From an uncultured Chloracidobacterium sp. (lineage in GTDB: Bacteria > Acidobacteriota > Blastocatellia > Pyrinomonadales > Pyrinomonadaceae): DNA of 64,000 bases. The stretch covers positions 769,366 to 833,365 of the forward strand of contig CAKZGE010000003.1 in the NCBI GenBank assembly GCA_936914845.1. The letters run 5' to 3'. The position numbers were made by a program, and so were the translations under genes. The first letter of the stretch is position 1; each line of letters opens with the position of its first letter. Positions 1 to 7,641 of the stretch are shown here, in pieces. The notes under the pieces were generated by a model. It made no database searches and was not told the DNA's origin. It saw nothing but the letters and a program-made list of their open reading frames with translations.

Positions 1-643
1 CACCCAAAACTTTAGCCAAGCTGAGGCCCGACGGCAGAAAACACACGGCGAGGATCAAGATCAACCAAGCTTTTGCTCCGGGGCCGGCCTTTTCGCGGTC
101 CATGAACATCAATACCGCCAAGACAAGTGTCAGACTTAGAAGTACAAAAAATATCTCGTGTATAAAATACCGCGAAATGTAAACCATACCCGGCGATATC
201 GCCAGCAGCAAAGCAGCGAACAGGCTGCCGCTGCGCCCTATGTACGGACGCAGGTAGAAGGTCAGAATTACCATTAAAACGCCGAAAACGGCGACGCTCG
301 CCCGAAGTGTAACTGTTTCAAGCCCGAATAGCTGGGCAAAAGCAAGCGAGATATAGTAAAGTGTCGGACCATGATAATTTGCCGGATCGTAGGTATAGAC
401 CCCGCTGCGGAAAAGATTGGTCAAGAACCAGCCATTTACTCCTTCGTCGTGGTGAAAAGGCTTTAGCCCGAGCATGAAAAATCGCAGGAAAATGGCGATG
501 AACGTAATAGCCCCGCAACTGATCAACCATTTTTTGTCTGAAAACGGCGACGGTTGTGGTGATTGGGCGACAGGTTCTATCAACGGTTCTTCGACCTGCT
601 CGTTCTTAGCGGCCTTCAAATTTTGACCCTTTTTCTTGCTCAT
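1..643 (-). CDS. Agl23/ArnT-like GT-C membrane glycosyltransferase (partial, C-terminus outside window)
   Basis: The reading frame is open from an ATG at 643 to the window edge, about 214 codons without a stop. A basic Pro/Gln-rich cytoplasmic N-terminus is followed by a first membrane segment at about residues 39-58. A short first extracytoplasmic loop then carries HHDEGVNGWF at residues 63-72. That loop with a conserved acidic Asp-Glu pair is the hallmark of GT-C mannosyl/arabinosyl transferases that use polyprenyl-linked sugars, and this form resembles the TIGR03663 (Agl23-like) group. Several further hydrophobic segments follow. The gene starts 5 bp after the stop of the 649-2649 gene, so the two are almost certainly co-transcribed. 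The sugar and acceptor cannot be inferred. The family assignment is moderately secure; the coding call is firm. Confidence 0.75.
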   Translation of the reverse strand, partial: MSKKKGQNLKAAKNEQVEEPLIEPVAQSPQPSPFSDKKWLISCGAITFIAIFLRFFMLGLKPFHHDEGVNGWFLTNLFRSGVYTYDPANYHGPTLYYISLAFAQLFGLETVTLRASVAVFGVLMVILTFYLRPYIGRSGSLFAALLLAISPGMVYISRYFIHEIFFVLLSLTLVLAVLMFMDREKAGPGAKAWLILILAVCFLPSGLSLAKVLG

Positions 644-648
644 TTTTT

Positions 649-2649
649 CTATTGCTCTATCTTATAGACCTTATATTGTCCGATCGCAGAGGCGACCGGG
701 TAATGCGACGCAAAAAAAGCCTCGTTCGCCCGCAGTACATTCCGTTCTTCCGGAGATATCAGAACATATTGGACACCGTATTTGCGCATCAGCTCAACCG
801 CGGCATCGCCGCCGCTATAGATCGTTTTGACGTCATTTTCGCGCGGAACGTAATCAATGCCGTGTGAAAGCAAATGTCCGTTATACCTCATCAGAGAGGG
901 GCGTCCCGACAAAACGACCGCCGAATTATAGGTCGGAGCATTTACGAACAGGGCATCTTTGGGTGTGGCAGATCTCAATCGTTCGCCTAAAGCAACGGCG
1001 TCATTGTCAAAAACAAGCATATTCACTTGTTTGGATACGGTCCTCCATACATCCAAGCTGCCGGAAAATATCAATAATGCGAACGAGATGGCGGCCGCCA
1101 TTTTCCAAGCCCCGTTCTTATGCTGCCACGCCCAGGAAAGGGCATATGCCACGACGATCACAGATACAGCGAACCAATAGATCAAAAGCTTTATATTGTC
1201 CCAATCCCACGGAGCAAATTTGAAAACATTGCAAAGAATAAAGATCAGTGCGAATGGAATGTAAAAGAGCAGCAACGATGTTGCTGCCGGAATGCCTTGT
1301 TCGCTTTTGTGCACGGGTTTGGCGTCTTTTTTTGATGCGGCAACATCCTCCGGCGGTAAGCCATTGTCCGATGCCCGGAGAAAAACCAGAATTATCCCTG
1401 CCGCCAGAAGCGGAAATAAAAGCCCCGTATTCTTCAGCCAAAACCAGATGAAATTCATTCCCTGGTCATTCCATCCTAGGTTCAAACCTATGAATTCGCT
1501 CGTCCGTGTAGCGCTGCCGGTCATCGTCCAGATAAGCATCGGGAGAGCCGTGACCGATACGCCGATGCCAAAGGCAACCCATTCCTTCCACCGATCTATC
1601 CTCATTGCGAATAAAAGAGTGGTGACAAAGAATAGAACGATCAGGCTGTGAAGATGGACCAGCGGCAATAGACCGGCTGCAAAGCCGATAATAATGCCAT
1701 GGCGAAGATCGATCGAACTTGCGGGACGTTCGCTTGGCGAAATGAAGATCTTCCATAGCCAAGACAGTACTATAAGTGTCAGCGGCATGCCGAGCAGCAA
1801 ACTGCGTTGAGTTAGAAATAAGGTTGTCAGCGAATTGCTCCAACGAAAATCGCCGACCGTAAAATCTTTCGGGAGGTGCCAAAGGTAATCGACAAAACCC
1901 TTTGGATGGCCCCCGGCATCTGCAAAAAAATACAGGAAACCAAGGCCCCCGCTAAAGAAAAGTAGGGCGGGTACGAGCTTTCCTGCCAATTTGTCGGCGG
2001 TCAACCGCACTGCGAAACGTTCCAGCACAACCAACAGTGACAATGCCCAGATGACATTCTGTACCAGCATGGTGTCTTTTAGATCCGTCCCAAGCCGCAT
2101 GAAACCCGCTGTGATAAGATCAGCGATGAAAGGATATGTGAACTTTGCTCCGAAATAGGACGGATTGTCCGGAGGGTAGTGGCCCGCCTCTAAAAAGCCG
2201 TAGATAGCTCCGAGGTGAAACGGCAGATCGCCGAGATTATTTGACCCGCCTGTAAATATGCCCTGAGCATTGACGTACATAACGCGCTCAAAGAACATTA
2301 CGAACAAGATCAAGAAGAATAGATAATAAGCAAAACGACACAACTTTGAAGCATTTACACCCTGAAGCCGACTAAACGCCGTTTGACGGTCGCGCCGAGC
2401 TCTGCCGGCAATGCCGGGCTTCAGAAGCAATAAAAGCGGTGCCGCGGCGATCGCCAGCGAGGCAAGCACGGTCGGAACCGAAACTCCGCCGACGAAGCCA
2501 AGGACAAATAGAGTCGTTCCGAATATTGCCGAACCGATAATGGCACCTGCCGAACAACGCCAGATCAACGGTTCATCATCCGAAAAAATGTAGGTCAAAA
2601 CACAGCCGGCGGCTGCGATCAGGGCCATTAGGGCCAATGAGATCAGCAT
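649..2649 (-). CDS. polytopic membrane protein of GT-C-like architecture, unknown function
   Basis: A 666-residue protein dominated by hydrophobic segments: two or three in the first 80 residues, one near 107-122, then many through about residue 540. The first large extracytoplasmic loop contains GDLPFHLGAIYGF at about 140-152, followed by a Pro/Tyr-rich segment. This layout, with an acidic/His motif after the first helices and a soluble C-terminal part, is typical of GT-C glycosyltransferases and YfhO-like membrane proteins, but I do not recognise a named family. The soluble tail (about 545-666) is where a substrate-binding domain would lie. It is the upstream partner of the Agl23-like gene (5-bp gap), which supports a role in building a surface polysaccharide or glycoprotein. 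Start at ATG 2649; the divergent neighbour begins at 2811. Confidence 0.7.
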   Translation of the reverse strand: MLISLALMALIAAAGCVLTYIFSDDEPLIWRCSAGAIIGSAIFGTTLFVLGFVGGVSVPTVLASLAIAAAPLLLLLKPGIAGRARRDRQTAFSRLQGVNASKLCRFAYYLFFLILFVMFFERVMYVNAQGIFTGGSNNLGDLPFHLGAIYGFLEAGHYPPDNPSYFGAKFTYPFIADLITAGFMRLGTDLKDTMLVQNVIWALSLLVVLERFAVRLTADKLAGKLVPALLFFSGGLGFLYFFADAGGHPKGFVDYLWHLPKDFTVGDFRWSNSLTTLFLTQRSLLLGMPLTLIVLSWLWKIFISPSERPASSIDLRHGIIIGFAAGLLPLVHLHSLIVLFFVTTLLFAMRIDRWKEWVAFGIGVSVTALPMLIWTMTGSATRTSEFIGLNLGWNDQGMNFIWFWLKNTGLLFPLLAAGIILVFLRASDNGLPPEDVAASKKDAKPVHKSEQGIPAATSLLLFYIPFALIFILCNVFKFAPWDWDNIKLLIYWFAVSVIVVAYALSWAWQHKNGAWKMAAAISFALLIFSGSLDVWRTVSKQVNMLVFDNDAVALGERLRSATPKDALFVNAPTYNSAVVLSGRPSLMRYNGHLLSHGIDYVPRENDVKTIYSGGDAAVELMRKYGVQYVLISPEERNVLRANEAFFASHYPVASAIGQYKVYKIEQ

Positions 2650-2810
2650 AGGTTTATCCCAAAAGTCATCGCCAATTCCTTATAAATTACTTCACTTTTG
2701 GCCGCAGGACAAAAAAGACTTGAATTTAACTATCACTAACGGCTATACTTTTAGCCACTATCCATTAGTTTTAGCAATAATACGGAAAACGAACAACGGG
2801 AGGATCGCGA

Positions 2811-5156
2811 ATGATCAAACTCTATCTATCGGGTGTTTTGGCGTTGATATTGGCATTTAGCGCCTATGTCAACGGACAAGATTCTATATTCACGCATATG
2901 ACGGGCATCGGTAAACAGTCCACCGACAGACCCTTTGCGGACCGGGCTAGGTTAAAGGGAGTCGCCCGTTCCGGCGGCGAGGTCATCACATATACGTTGG
3001 AAAAGGTTTATCGGACATCTGACGGCGGAGCTGCCTGGGCCGATGTTACGCCGGATCTGCGGAGAGGCGAGGTCATCAGTTCCGCCGCGGTCTCGCCTAG
3101 CGGAAGTCTAGAAATAGTGGTCGGCGACGAAGCAAGCCGAAGAATAACGTTTCTTCATTCGATGGATGGCATAAAATGGATGCGTTCGTCTATTGATGTC
3201 GAAGATGTCGATCTTAGAACGATACATCTTGAAGATGCGAAGCTCATTTCTTCTCGTGATGAGATAACGCTCGAATTTCGCATTCAGACCGGTTCGAACT
3301 TCGAAGGGAAGGCGGTATATTTTTCTAAGGACGGCACGTCTTGGCAGCTACGCGAACGCCAGGTGAACATACGGATCTCGGACGAGCCGGTAGAACAGGC
3401 GGCGAACGAATGGAAGATAGTGACGGAGGGCAGCTGCGCCGGGTATAAAAGCGGTTGTGTACAGGAAACGAGGTTGATAAAGAACGGGGAAGATCGAACG
3501 CCCGCCCCGATCGCCAACCTTGCTGCAACGGCGAAAGCACAGGCTTTTGAACAGGCAACGCCGCAATTCGCAGCCGTTGCTCCAGGAGGCTCGACACGTA
3601 TCAGCCTGAATTTCGGGTTCGATAAGTGTACGGTCGGCACAGTAGCTCAAATGCAGACCTGGTGGAACAATTCGCCGCTGCATGACGCTAACATTTACAT
3701 CAGCGGCAGAAACCGCGGATGTTCCCAGACACTATTGACCGCAAGTTGGGTCACACAGGTTTCCGCAATGGGCTGGGGACTTATCCCGACGATCGTCGGA
3801 TATCAATCTCCGTGTACATCGTCAGCGACATCGCAGAAATTCAGTTACGATGTCGTCATTGCGGAACAGCAAGGCCGCGAAGAAGCCGATATCGCTGCGG
3901 CGGATGCAACGAACCTTGGCCTGACGACCGGCAGCGTTCTTTATTACGATATGGAGCGCTATGACGAAACTGCGTCAACACCGGGCTGCCGCGCCGCCTC
4001 GACGGCTTTCTTAAAGGGCTGGACCGATCGAGTCAATCAACTCGGATATGTTTCGGGCACCTACGGTTCACCCAAGAATGCTCAGGAAGATTGGTTGACG
4101 CTCGCTCCGGCAAGTAGGCCGCATGCTATCTGGATGGCACGATGGGATAATGTGCCAAATGTCTGGACATATGTTTCTTTCGCGAGTTTTCCGACGACTG
4201 AGTGGAACAATCACCAACGGATAAAACAGTGGCAAGCACCGCACAACGAGACCTGGGGCGGTGTAACGTTCAATATTGACGGCAACGTCCTTGACGGCCC
4301 CGTGGCCGGTCCGGCAATAGCCAAAAATAAAAATGCTGATTTTGATGGCGACGGAAAGGCCGATATCAGCGTTTTGCGACCGGGAACCGGTACTTGGTTT
4401 TATATCGGCAGCGGAAGCTCCCTGTTCAATACTGTTACTTTTGGCGAACCCGGCGATATAGCGGTTCCCGGTGATTATGATGGTGACGGCAAAACTGATA
4501 TGGCAGTTTACCGCCCCTCAGCCAACACGTGGTATTTAAGGCTTAAAAATACTTTCCGCACACGATCTTTCGGAGCCGCCGGCGATATTCCGGTGGCGGC
4601 AGATTACGATGGCGATGGAAGAACTGACATTGCCGTCTTTAGGCCATCTACCGGTCAATGGTTCATCGCTTTTTCAGATAGCCGGGGAACATTTTCGGTA
4701 TATAACTTTGGGCAGGATGGCGACACGCCGACACCTGCGGACATGGACGGTGACGGAAAAGCCGATCTGGCTGTCTTTCGTTCCTCGAATTCTACATGGT
4801 ATTACCTAGGTTCCGGTTCCGGCGGTTTTCAGGTTGTCCCATTCGGCGAATCCGGAGATAAGCCCGTCGCAGGCGATTACGACGGTGATGGTTCCGCGGA
4901 CATTGCGGTTTACCGAAGTTCGAACAATACGTGGTACAGTCTGCAGTCCACCAACGGATTTCAGGTCAGAGCGTTCGGCGAGACCGGTGATATACCAGCT
5001 CCCGGCGATTTTGATGGTGACGGCGTGATCGATATAGCTGTGTTTCGACCGGCGACCGGCACATGGTATCTACTTCAAAGCCAGAATGGTTTCACGGCCC
5101 GTGAATTCGGCACTTCCGGCGATCTGCCGGTCCCGACGGCCTATCTGCCGCAATAG
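2811..5156 (+). CDS. secreted DUF1906 (Rv2525c-like) protein with C-terminal FG-GAP/VCBS repeats
   Basis: 781 residues with a good Shine-Dalgarno (GGGAGG) before ATG 2811 and a signal peptide of about 22 residues. Residues ~25-200 look like a BNR/sialidase-type propeller fragment (TSDGGAAW). Residues ~262-500 match the DUF1906 glycoside-hydrolase-like domain: an opening GFDKC, IYISGRNRGC, GSVLYYDMERYD and a terminal IDGNVLDG. From ~505 to the end there are six to seven repeats of about 45 residues, each with a D-x-D-G-D-G-x-x-D calcium loop followed by AV(Y/F)RP and a TWY motif, as in FG-GAP/VCBS propellers. Probably exported and surface-attached or released. The DUF1906 fold is related to GH25-type lysozymes, so cell-wall or glycan binding or cleavage is plausible but not shown. 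A second FG-GAP protein lies at 17973-20240. Confidence 0.85.
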   Translation: MIKLYLSGVLALILAFSAYVNGQDSIFTHMTGIGKQSTDRPFADRARLKGVARSGGEVITYTLEKVYRTSDGGAAWADVTPDLRRGEVISSAAVSPSGSLEIVVGDEASRRITFLHSMDGIKWMRSSIDVEDVDLRTIHLEDAKLISSRDEITLEFRIQTGSNFEGKAVYFSKDGTSWQLRERQVNIRISDEPVEQAANEWKIVTEGSCAGYKSGCVQETRLIKNGEDRTPAPIANLAATAKAQAFEQATPQFAAVAPGGSTRISLNFGFDKCTVGTVAQMQTWWNNSPLHDANIYISGRNRGCSQTLLTASWVTQVSAMGWGLIPTIVGYQSPCTSSATSQKFSYDVVIAEQQGREEADIAAADATNLGLTTGSVLYYDMERYDETASTPGCRAASTAFLKGWTDRVNQLGYVSGTYGSPKNAQEDWLTLAPASRPHAIWMARWDNVPNVWTYVSFASFPTTEWNNHQRIKQWQAPHNETWGGVTFNIDGNVLDGPVAGPAIAKNKNADFDGDGKADISVLRPGTGTWFYIGSGSSLFNTVTFGEPGDIAVPGDYDGDGKTDMAVYRPSANTWYLRLKNTFRTRSFGAAGDIPVAADYDGDGRTDIAVFRPSTGQWFIAFSDSRGTFSVYNFGQDGDTPTPADMDGDGKADLAVFRSSNSTWYYLGSGSGGFQVVPFGESGDKPVAGDYDGDGSADIAVYRSSNNTWYSLQSTNGFQVRAFGETGDIPAPGDFDGDGVIDIAVFRPATGTWYLLQSQNGFTAREFGTSGDLPVPTAYLPQ

Positions 5157-5186
5157 GCGGCGGCCCGGACAGGGCGGATGATCATG

Positions 5187-5240
5187 AAAAGAGCGCGTCC
5201 AGCGGCCCTAAAAGGCGGGCAAGGGCGTGCTCTTTTTATT
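5187..5240 (+). terminator. intrinsic terminator of the DUF1906 gene
   Basis: An inverted repeat AAAAGAGCGCG / CGTGCTCTTTT (5187-5197 with about 5226-5236) encloses a GC-rich interior and ends in TTTTTATT. It lies 30 bp after the stop at 5156 and before ychF. Confidence 0.6.
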
Positions 5241-5346
5241 GGGGCGACGGTGTAAAACATTCGCCGCGTCTTTTTGTTTCAGGCATTTGGAGAGTACAAT
5301 ATCTGTTTCGCGGCCCGCCGCAATTTCGATCTGACGGGATAAACTT

Positions 5347-6450
5347 ATGCTTCAAGCCGGAATAGTCGGCCTGCCGAATGTCGGCAAATCAACTTTGTTC
5401 AATGCCTTGACCGCCCAGGAGGCGGCTCTGGCGGCAAACTATCCTTTTGCTACCATCGAACCAAATATCGGTGTCGTAGCGGTGCCGGACGATCGTTTGC
5501 CGGTTTTGGAAAAGATGAACAAGGCACAGAAAATTGTTCCGGCAACTGTGGAATTTGTCGATATCGCCGGGCTTGTGCGTGGAGCCTCGAAAGGCGAAGG
5601 ACTCGGCAACCAGTTTTTGGCGAATATTCGTGAGACGGATGCGGTGATCCAGGTCGTGAGATGTTTCGATGATGACAACATCGTCCACGTCGAAGGTTCG
5701 GTAGATCCGGTGCGCGATATTGAAACTATTCAGATAGAGCTGGCGCTTGCCGACCTGGCCTCTGCCGAAAAAAGACGTGATAAAGCTGTTCGGGCTTTGA
5801 AATCGTCAAATAGCAAAGAGGCAAAAGCAGAAATTGCAATACTTGATAAGATCCAACCGGTGCTTGAAGAAGGGCGTCCGGCAAGGGCCGCAGAGCTATC
5901 AGATGAAGAAAAAGAGATACTGCGTACATGGTTCTTTCTTTCTACTAAACCTACCATTTATGCCGCCAATGTCGATGAAGAAAGCCTGGCGGATCCGGAT
6001 TCAAACCCGCATGTACGGCGGGTAAAGGAACATGCCGCCGCCGAAAACGCTGAGGTCGTGGTCATCTGTGCCAAACTGGAAGCCGAACTTGTAGCTCTGG
6101 ATGCCGCTGAACGCAGCGAATATCTTCGCGACCTAGGACTTGGATCCTCCGGGGTTGATCGCTTGATCAGATCAGCTTACAAAATGCTTGGGCTAATGTC
6201 TTATTTGACAGCCGGTGAAAAAGAGGTTCGGGCGTGGACGATCCCGGTCGGGACGAAAGCTCCGCAGGCAGCCGGCGTTATACATTCGGATATCGAGCGC
6301 GGATTCATCCGGGCCGAAATTGTCGGTTACGATGCATTGATCAATGCCGGTTCGATGGCGGCGGCCCGCGAACAGGGGCTTTTGCGTTTGGAAGGCAAAG
6401 AATACATTATGCAGGAAGGCGATATCGTAAATTTTCGATTCAACGTCTAA
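5347..6450 (+). CDS. ychF: redox-regulated ATPase/GTPase YchF (Obg superfamily)
   Basis: 367 residues, the usual YchF length. The P-loop GLPNVGKST is at 8-16, the switch-II DIAG at 72-75, and the G4 motif is NVDE at 208-211 instead of NKxD, the change that makes YchF prefer ATP over GTP. A coiled-coil insertion occupies about 125-200 and a TGS domain forms the C-terminus (about 280-365). YchF binds ribosomes and 26S-like or catalase partners in other organisms and modulates translation and oxidative stress. It stands alone between two terminators, followed by tRNA-Glu. Start ATG 5347. Confidence 0.97.
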   Translation: MLQAGIVGLPNVGKSTLFNALTAQEAALAANYPFATIEPNIGVVAVPDDRLPVLEKMNKAQKIVPATVEFVDIAGLVRGASKGEGLGNQFLANIRETDAVIQVVRCFDDDNIVHVEGSVDPVRDIETIQIELALADLASAEKRRDKAVRALKSSNSKEAKAEIAILDKIQPVLEEGRPARAAELSDEEKEILRTWFFLSTKPTIYAANVDEESLADPDSNPHVRRVKEHAAAENAEVVVICAKLEAELVALDAAERSEYLRDLGLGSSGVDRLIRSAYKMLGLMSYLTAGEKEVRAWTIPVGTKAPQAAGVIHSDIERGFIRAEIVGYDALINAGSMAAAREQGLLRLEGKEYIMQEGDIVNFRFNV

Positions 6451-6494
6451 TGTGTTGATAAAATGCTCATCTATCGGTAAAATCGCTTCTATGC

Positions 6495-6569
6495 GGCGCG
6501 TTCGTCTATCGGTTAGGACGTAAGATTCTCATTCTTGAAAGACGGGTTCGACTCCCGTACGCGCTGCCA
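6495..6569 (+). tRNA. tRNA-Glu (anticodon CTC)
   Basis: A complete cloverleaf can be folded by hand: acceptor GGCGCGT/ACGCGCT, D stem GTCT/GGAC, anticodon stem TAAGA/TCTTG with loop TTCTCAT (anticodon CTC), a four-base variable loop and T stem ACGGG/CCCGT with loop TTCGACT. Discriminator G is at 6566 and CCA is encoded at 6567-6569. The first acceptor pair is a G-U wobble. Located 45 bp after ychF. Confidence 0.93.
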
Positions 6570-6872
6570 CCTGATCTTCCACCCCTTGGTCATATTTTTT
6601 TCGCCTTTTGTCCCGCCTCAGTGCGTCTTATCACATAAATGATCGTTCCGAAGCAACTAGCGGCTATATTATCTGTCTATATTCTGACCGTTCTGTCTAG
6701 GACAACAAAAGCTATATGAAAAAGATCGATCGTGCCGTAACCTTTATGATGCTGTGTTTGGGCATTGTGATAGTTCTTAAAGATAAGATCATTGTTATCG
6801 GGTAAAAATTTACCGATAGTGATACAAATATCCTATCTTAGTCGCGTAGTAGTAGTGAAAGGGGTTTTTACA
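6570..6872. other. non-coding stretch between tRNA-Glu and the hairpin region
   Basis: No convincing gene. It holds a 29-codon reading frame (listed separately) and a short hairpin, ATCGG-G-TAAA with TTTACCGAT, at about 6797-6817, immediately after that frame. AT-rich sequence around 6815-6840 could contain a promoter reading rightwards, but no pair of hexamers with good spacing stands out. Confidence 0.4.
6716..6805 (+). CDS. possible 29-residue membrane micropeptide
   Basis: A short frame opens at ATG 6716 with MKKIDRAVTF and continues as one hydrophobic stretch (MMLCLGIVIVL) flanked by lysines. It ends in KIIVIG and a TAA that merges into a small hairpin. The basic-hydrophobic-basic layout fits a single-pass micropeptide. 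There is no clear ribosome binding site and chance occurrence is quite possible. Confidence 0.2.
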   Translation: MKKIDRAVTFMMLCLGIVIVLKDKIIVIG

Positions 6873-6971
6873 GTGTCGATGCCGGCGGTTCGGGAAGAGT
6901 CGTAAGTTGAAAGGGAACGTCTTTTCCTCCTAAGTAGCGGATCGCCGGCACGGCAAACGTAACAGTTTGCC
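6873..6971 (+). ncRNA. candidate structured RNA (nested hairpins ahead of a terminator)
   Basis: Two perfect stems occur in a gene-free region. TGCCGGCG (6880-6887) pairs with CGCCGGCA (6943-6950), closing a 55-nt loop that itself contains a GAAAG/CTTTTC pairing. Directly after it GGCAAAC (6952-6958) pairs with GTTTGCC (6965-6971). Seven bases later the terminator hairpin 6978-7022 begins, ending in TTTTT on the plus strand. The order stem-stem-terminator resembles a small RNA or an orphan leader. It could equally be part of the 3' untranslated region of dps on the other strand. It matches no riboswitch class I can name. Confidence 0.35.
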
Positions 6972-6977
6972 AAACAA

Positions 6978-7022
6978 AGAAAAAGGGCCGTACTCGGATA
7001 GATCGGGTACGGCCTTTTTCGT
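6978..7022. terminator. bidirectional intrinsic terminator (dps and rightward transcripts)
   Basis: GGCCGTAC (6986-6993) pairs with GTACGGCC (7007-7014), flanked by an A run (6980-6984) and a T run (7015-7019). It therefore works as an intrinsic terminator on both strands. It lies about 20 bp beyond the dps stop codon. Confidence 0.85.
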
Positions 7023-7040
7023 TTTGAATTTATCGAGTTT

Positions 7041-7520
7041 TTACGATTGGATGTGAGCCTCGACAAACCACAGCAGCTTGTCAATGCTGCGGGAAATTCC
7101 CGTAAAAAGGTCTGCCGTATCCGCGTCACCGAGCTTATCGCTGGCATCTATGTCGGCACGCACCTTCTTGCCAAAATCCGCCATCGCTGTGGAAAGAGCG
7201 TCAACATGAGCCGTTCCATCCGTAATTTCATGCGGATATTCGCTTAAAGAAGAATTCTTTGCCGCCAAACGGACCGTTCCCATGGCCGTCCCGCCAAGCG
7301 TAGTAACCCTTTCGGCGATATCATCTACATGAACATCAAGTTCTCCGGCAACTTTGTCGAAAAGCTCGTGCAGAGCAATGAAATTCTGCCCCTTGACGTT
7401 CCAGTGGGCCTGTTTTGCCTGCGACTTTAGATCGCTTGCGTCAGCCAAACGCTGGTTCAGCAAGGCGATCAATTTTTCGCGTTTCGCTTTTGAAATATCG
7501 ATCTTTGTATCGTGAAGCAT
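7041..7520 (-). CDS. dps: Dps/ferritin-like DNA-binding iron-storage protein
   Basis: 159 residues, typical Dps length. The inter-subunit ferroxidase ligands are in the expected spacing: His39 (in QAHWNVKG), His51, Asp66 and Glu70 (in DVHVDDIAER). Dps dodecamers oxidise Fe(II) with hydrogen peroxide, store the iron and protect DNA. The N-terminus is short with few lysines, so strong non-specific DNA binding is not obvious. A GGAG ribosome site precedes ATG 7520. Upstream there is a TTGACA-18-TATTCT promoter whose -10 is covered by a perfect PerR/Fur-type 7-1-7 box, and downstream a strong terminator, so it is a single-gene unit probably induced by peroxide. Confidence 0.95.
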   Translation of the reverse strand: MLHDTKIDISKAKREKLIALLNQRLADASDLKSQAKQAHWNVKGQNFIALHELFDKVAGELDVHVDDIAERVTTLGGTAMGTVRLAAKNSSLSEYPHEITDGTAHVDALSTAMADFGKKVRADIDASDKLGDADTADLFTGISRSIDKLLWFVEAHIQS

Positions 7521-7547
7521 ATTTTTTCTCCGTTCATCTAACTATAA

Positions 7548-7562
7548 TTAGAATAATTCTAA
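7548..7562. promoter_or_regulatory. PerR/Fur-type operator (7-1-7 palindrome) of dps
   Basis: TTAGAATAATTCTAA is a perfect 7-1-7 inverted repeat. It has the shape and most of the sequence of the PerR box known from Firmicutes (TTATAATnATTATAA). It overlaps the -10 element of dps, a position that blocks RNA polymerase. Dps is a classical PerR target. Confidence 0.8.
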
Positions 7563-7579
7563 ATAGTGGTGATTGTCAA
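7550..7579 (-). promoter_or_regulatory. sigma70-type promoter of dps
   Basis: Read on the minus strand: TTGACA (7574-7579), an 18-bp spacer and TATTCT (7550-7555). About 30 bp separate the -10 from the ATG at 7520. The PerR-type box covers the -10. Confidence 0.7.
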
Positions 7580-7641
7580 GGACGGTCAGATAATTTCCAA
7601 CCCTGAGATTCTATCGGGTATCATAGTTGTTTGATCTATTT

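Noticed and set aside
318..530. 70-codon minus-strand frame
   Set aside because: It is a shadow of the partial glycosyltransferase, which has membrane helices and the DEG motif in another frame.
6873..6971. c-di-GMP (GEMM) riboswitch
   Set aside because: Some purine-rich pieces look similar, but the conserved receptor and helix order are absent.
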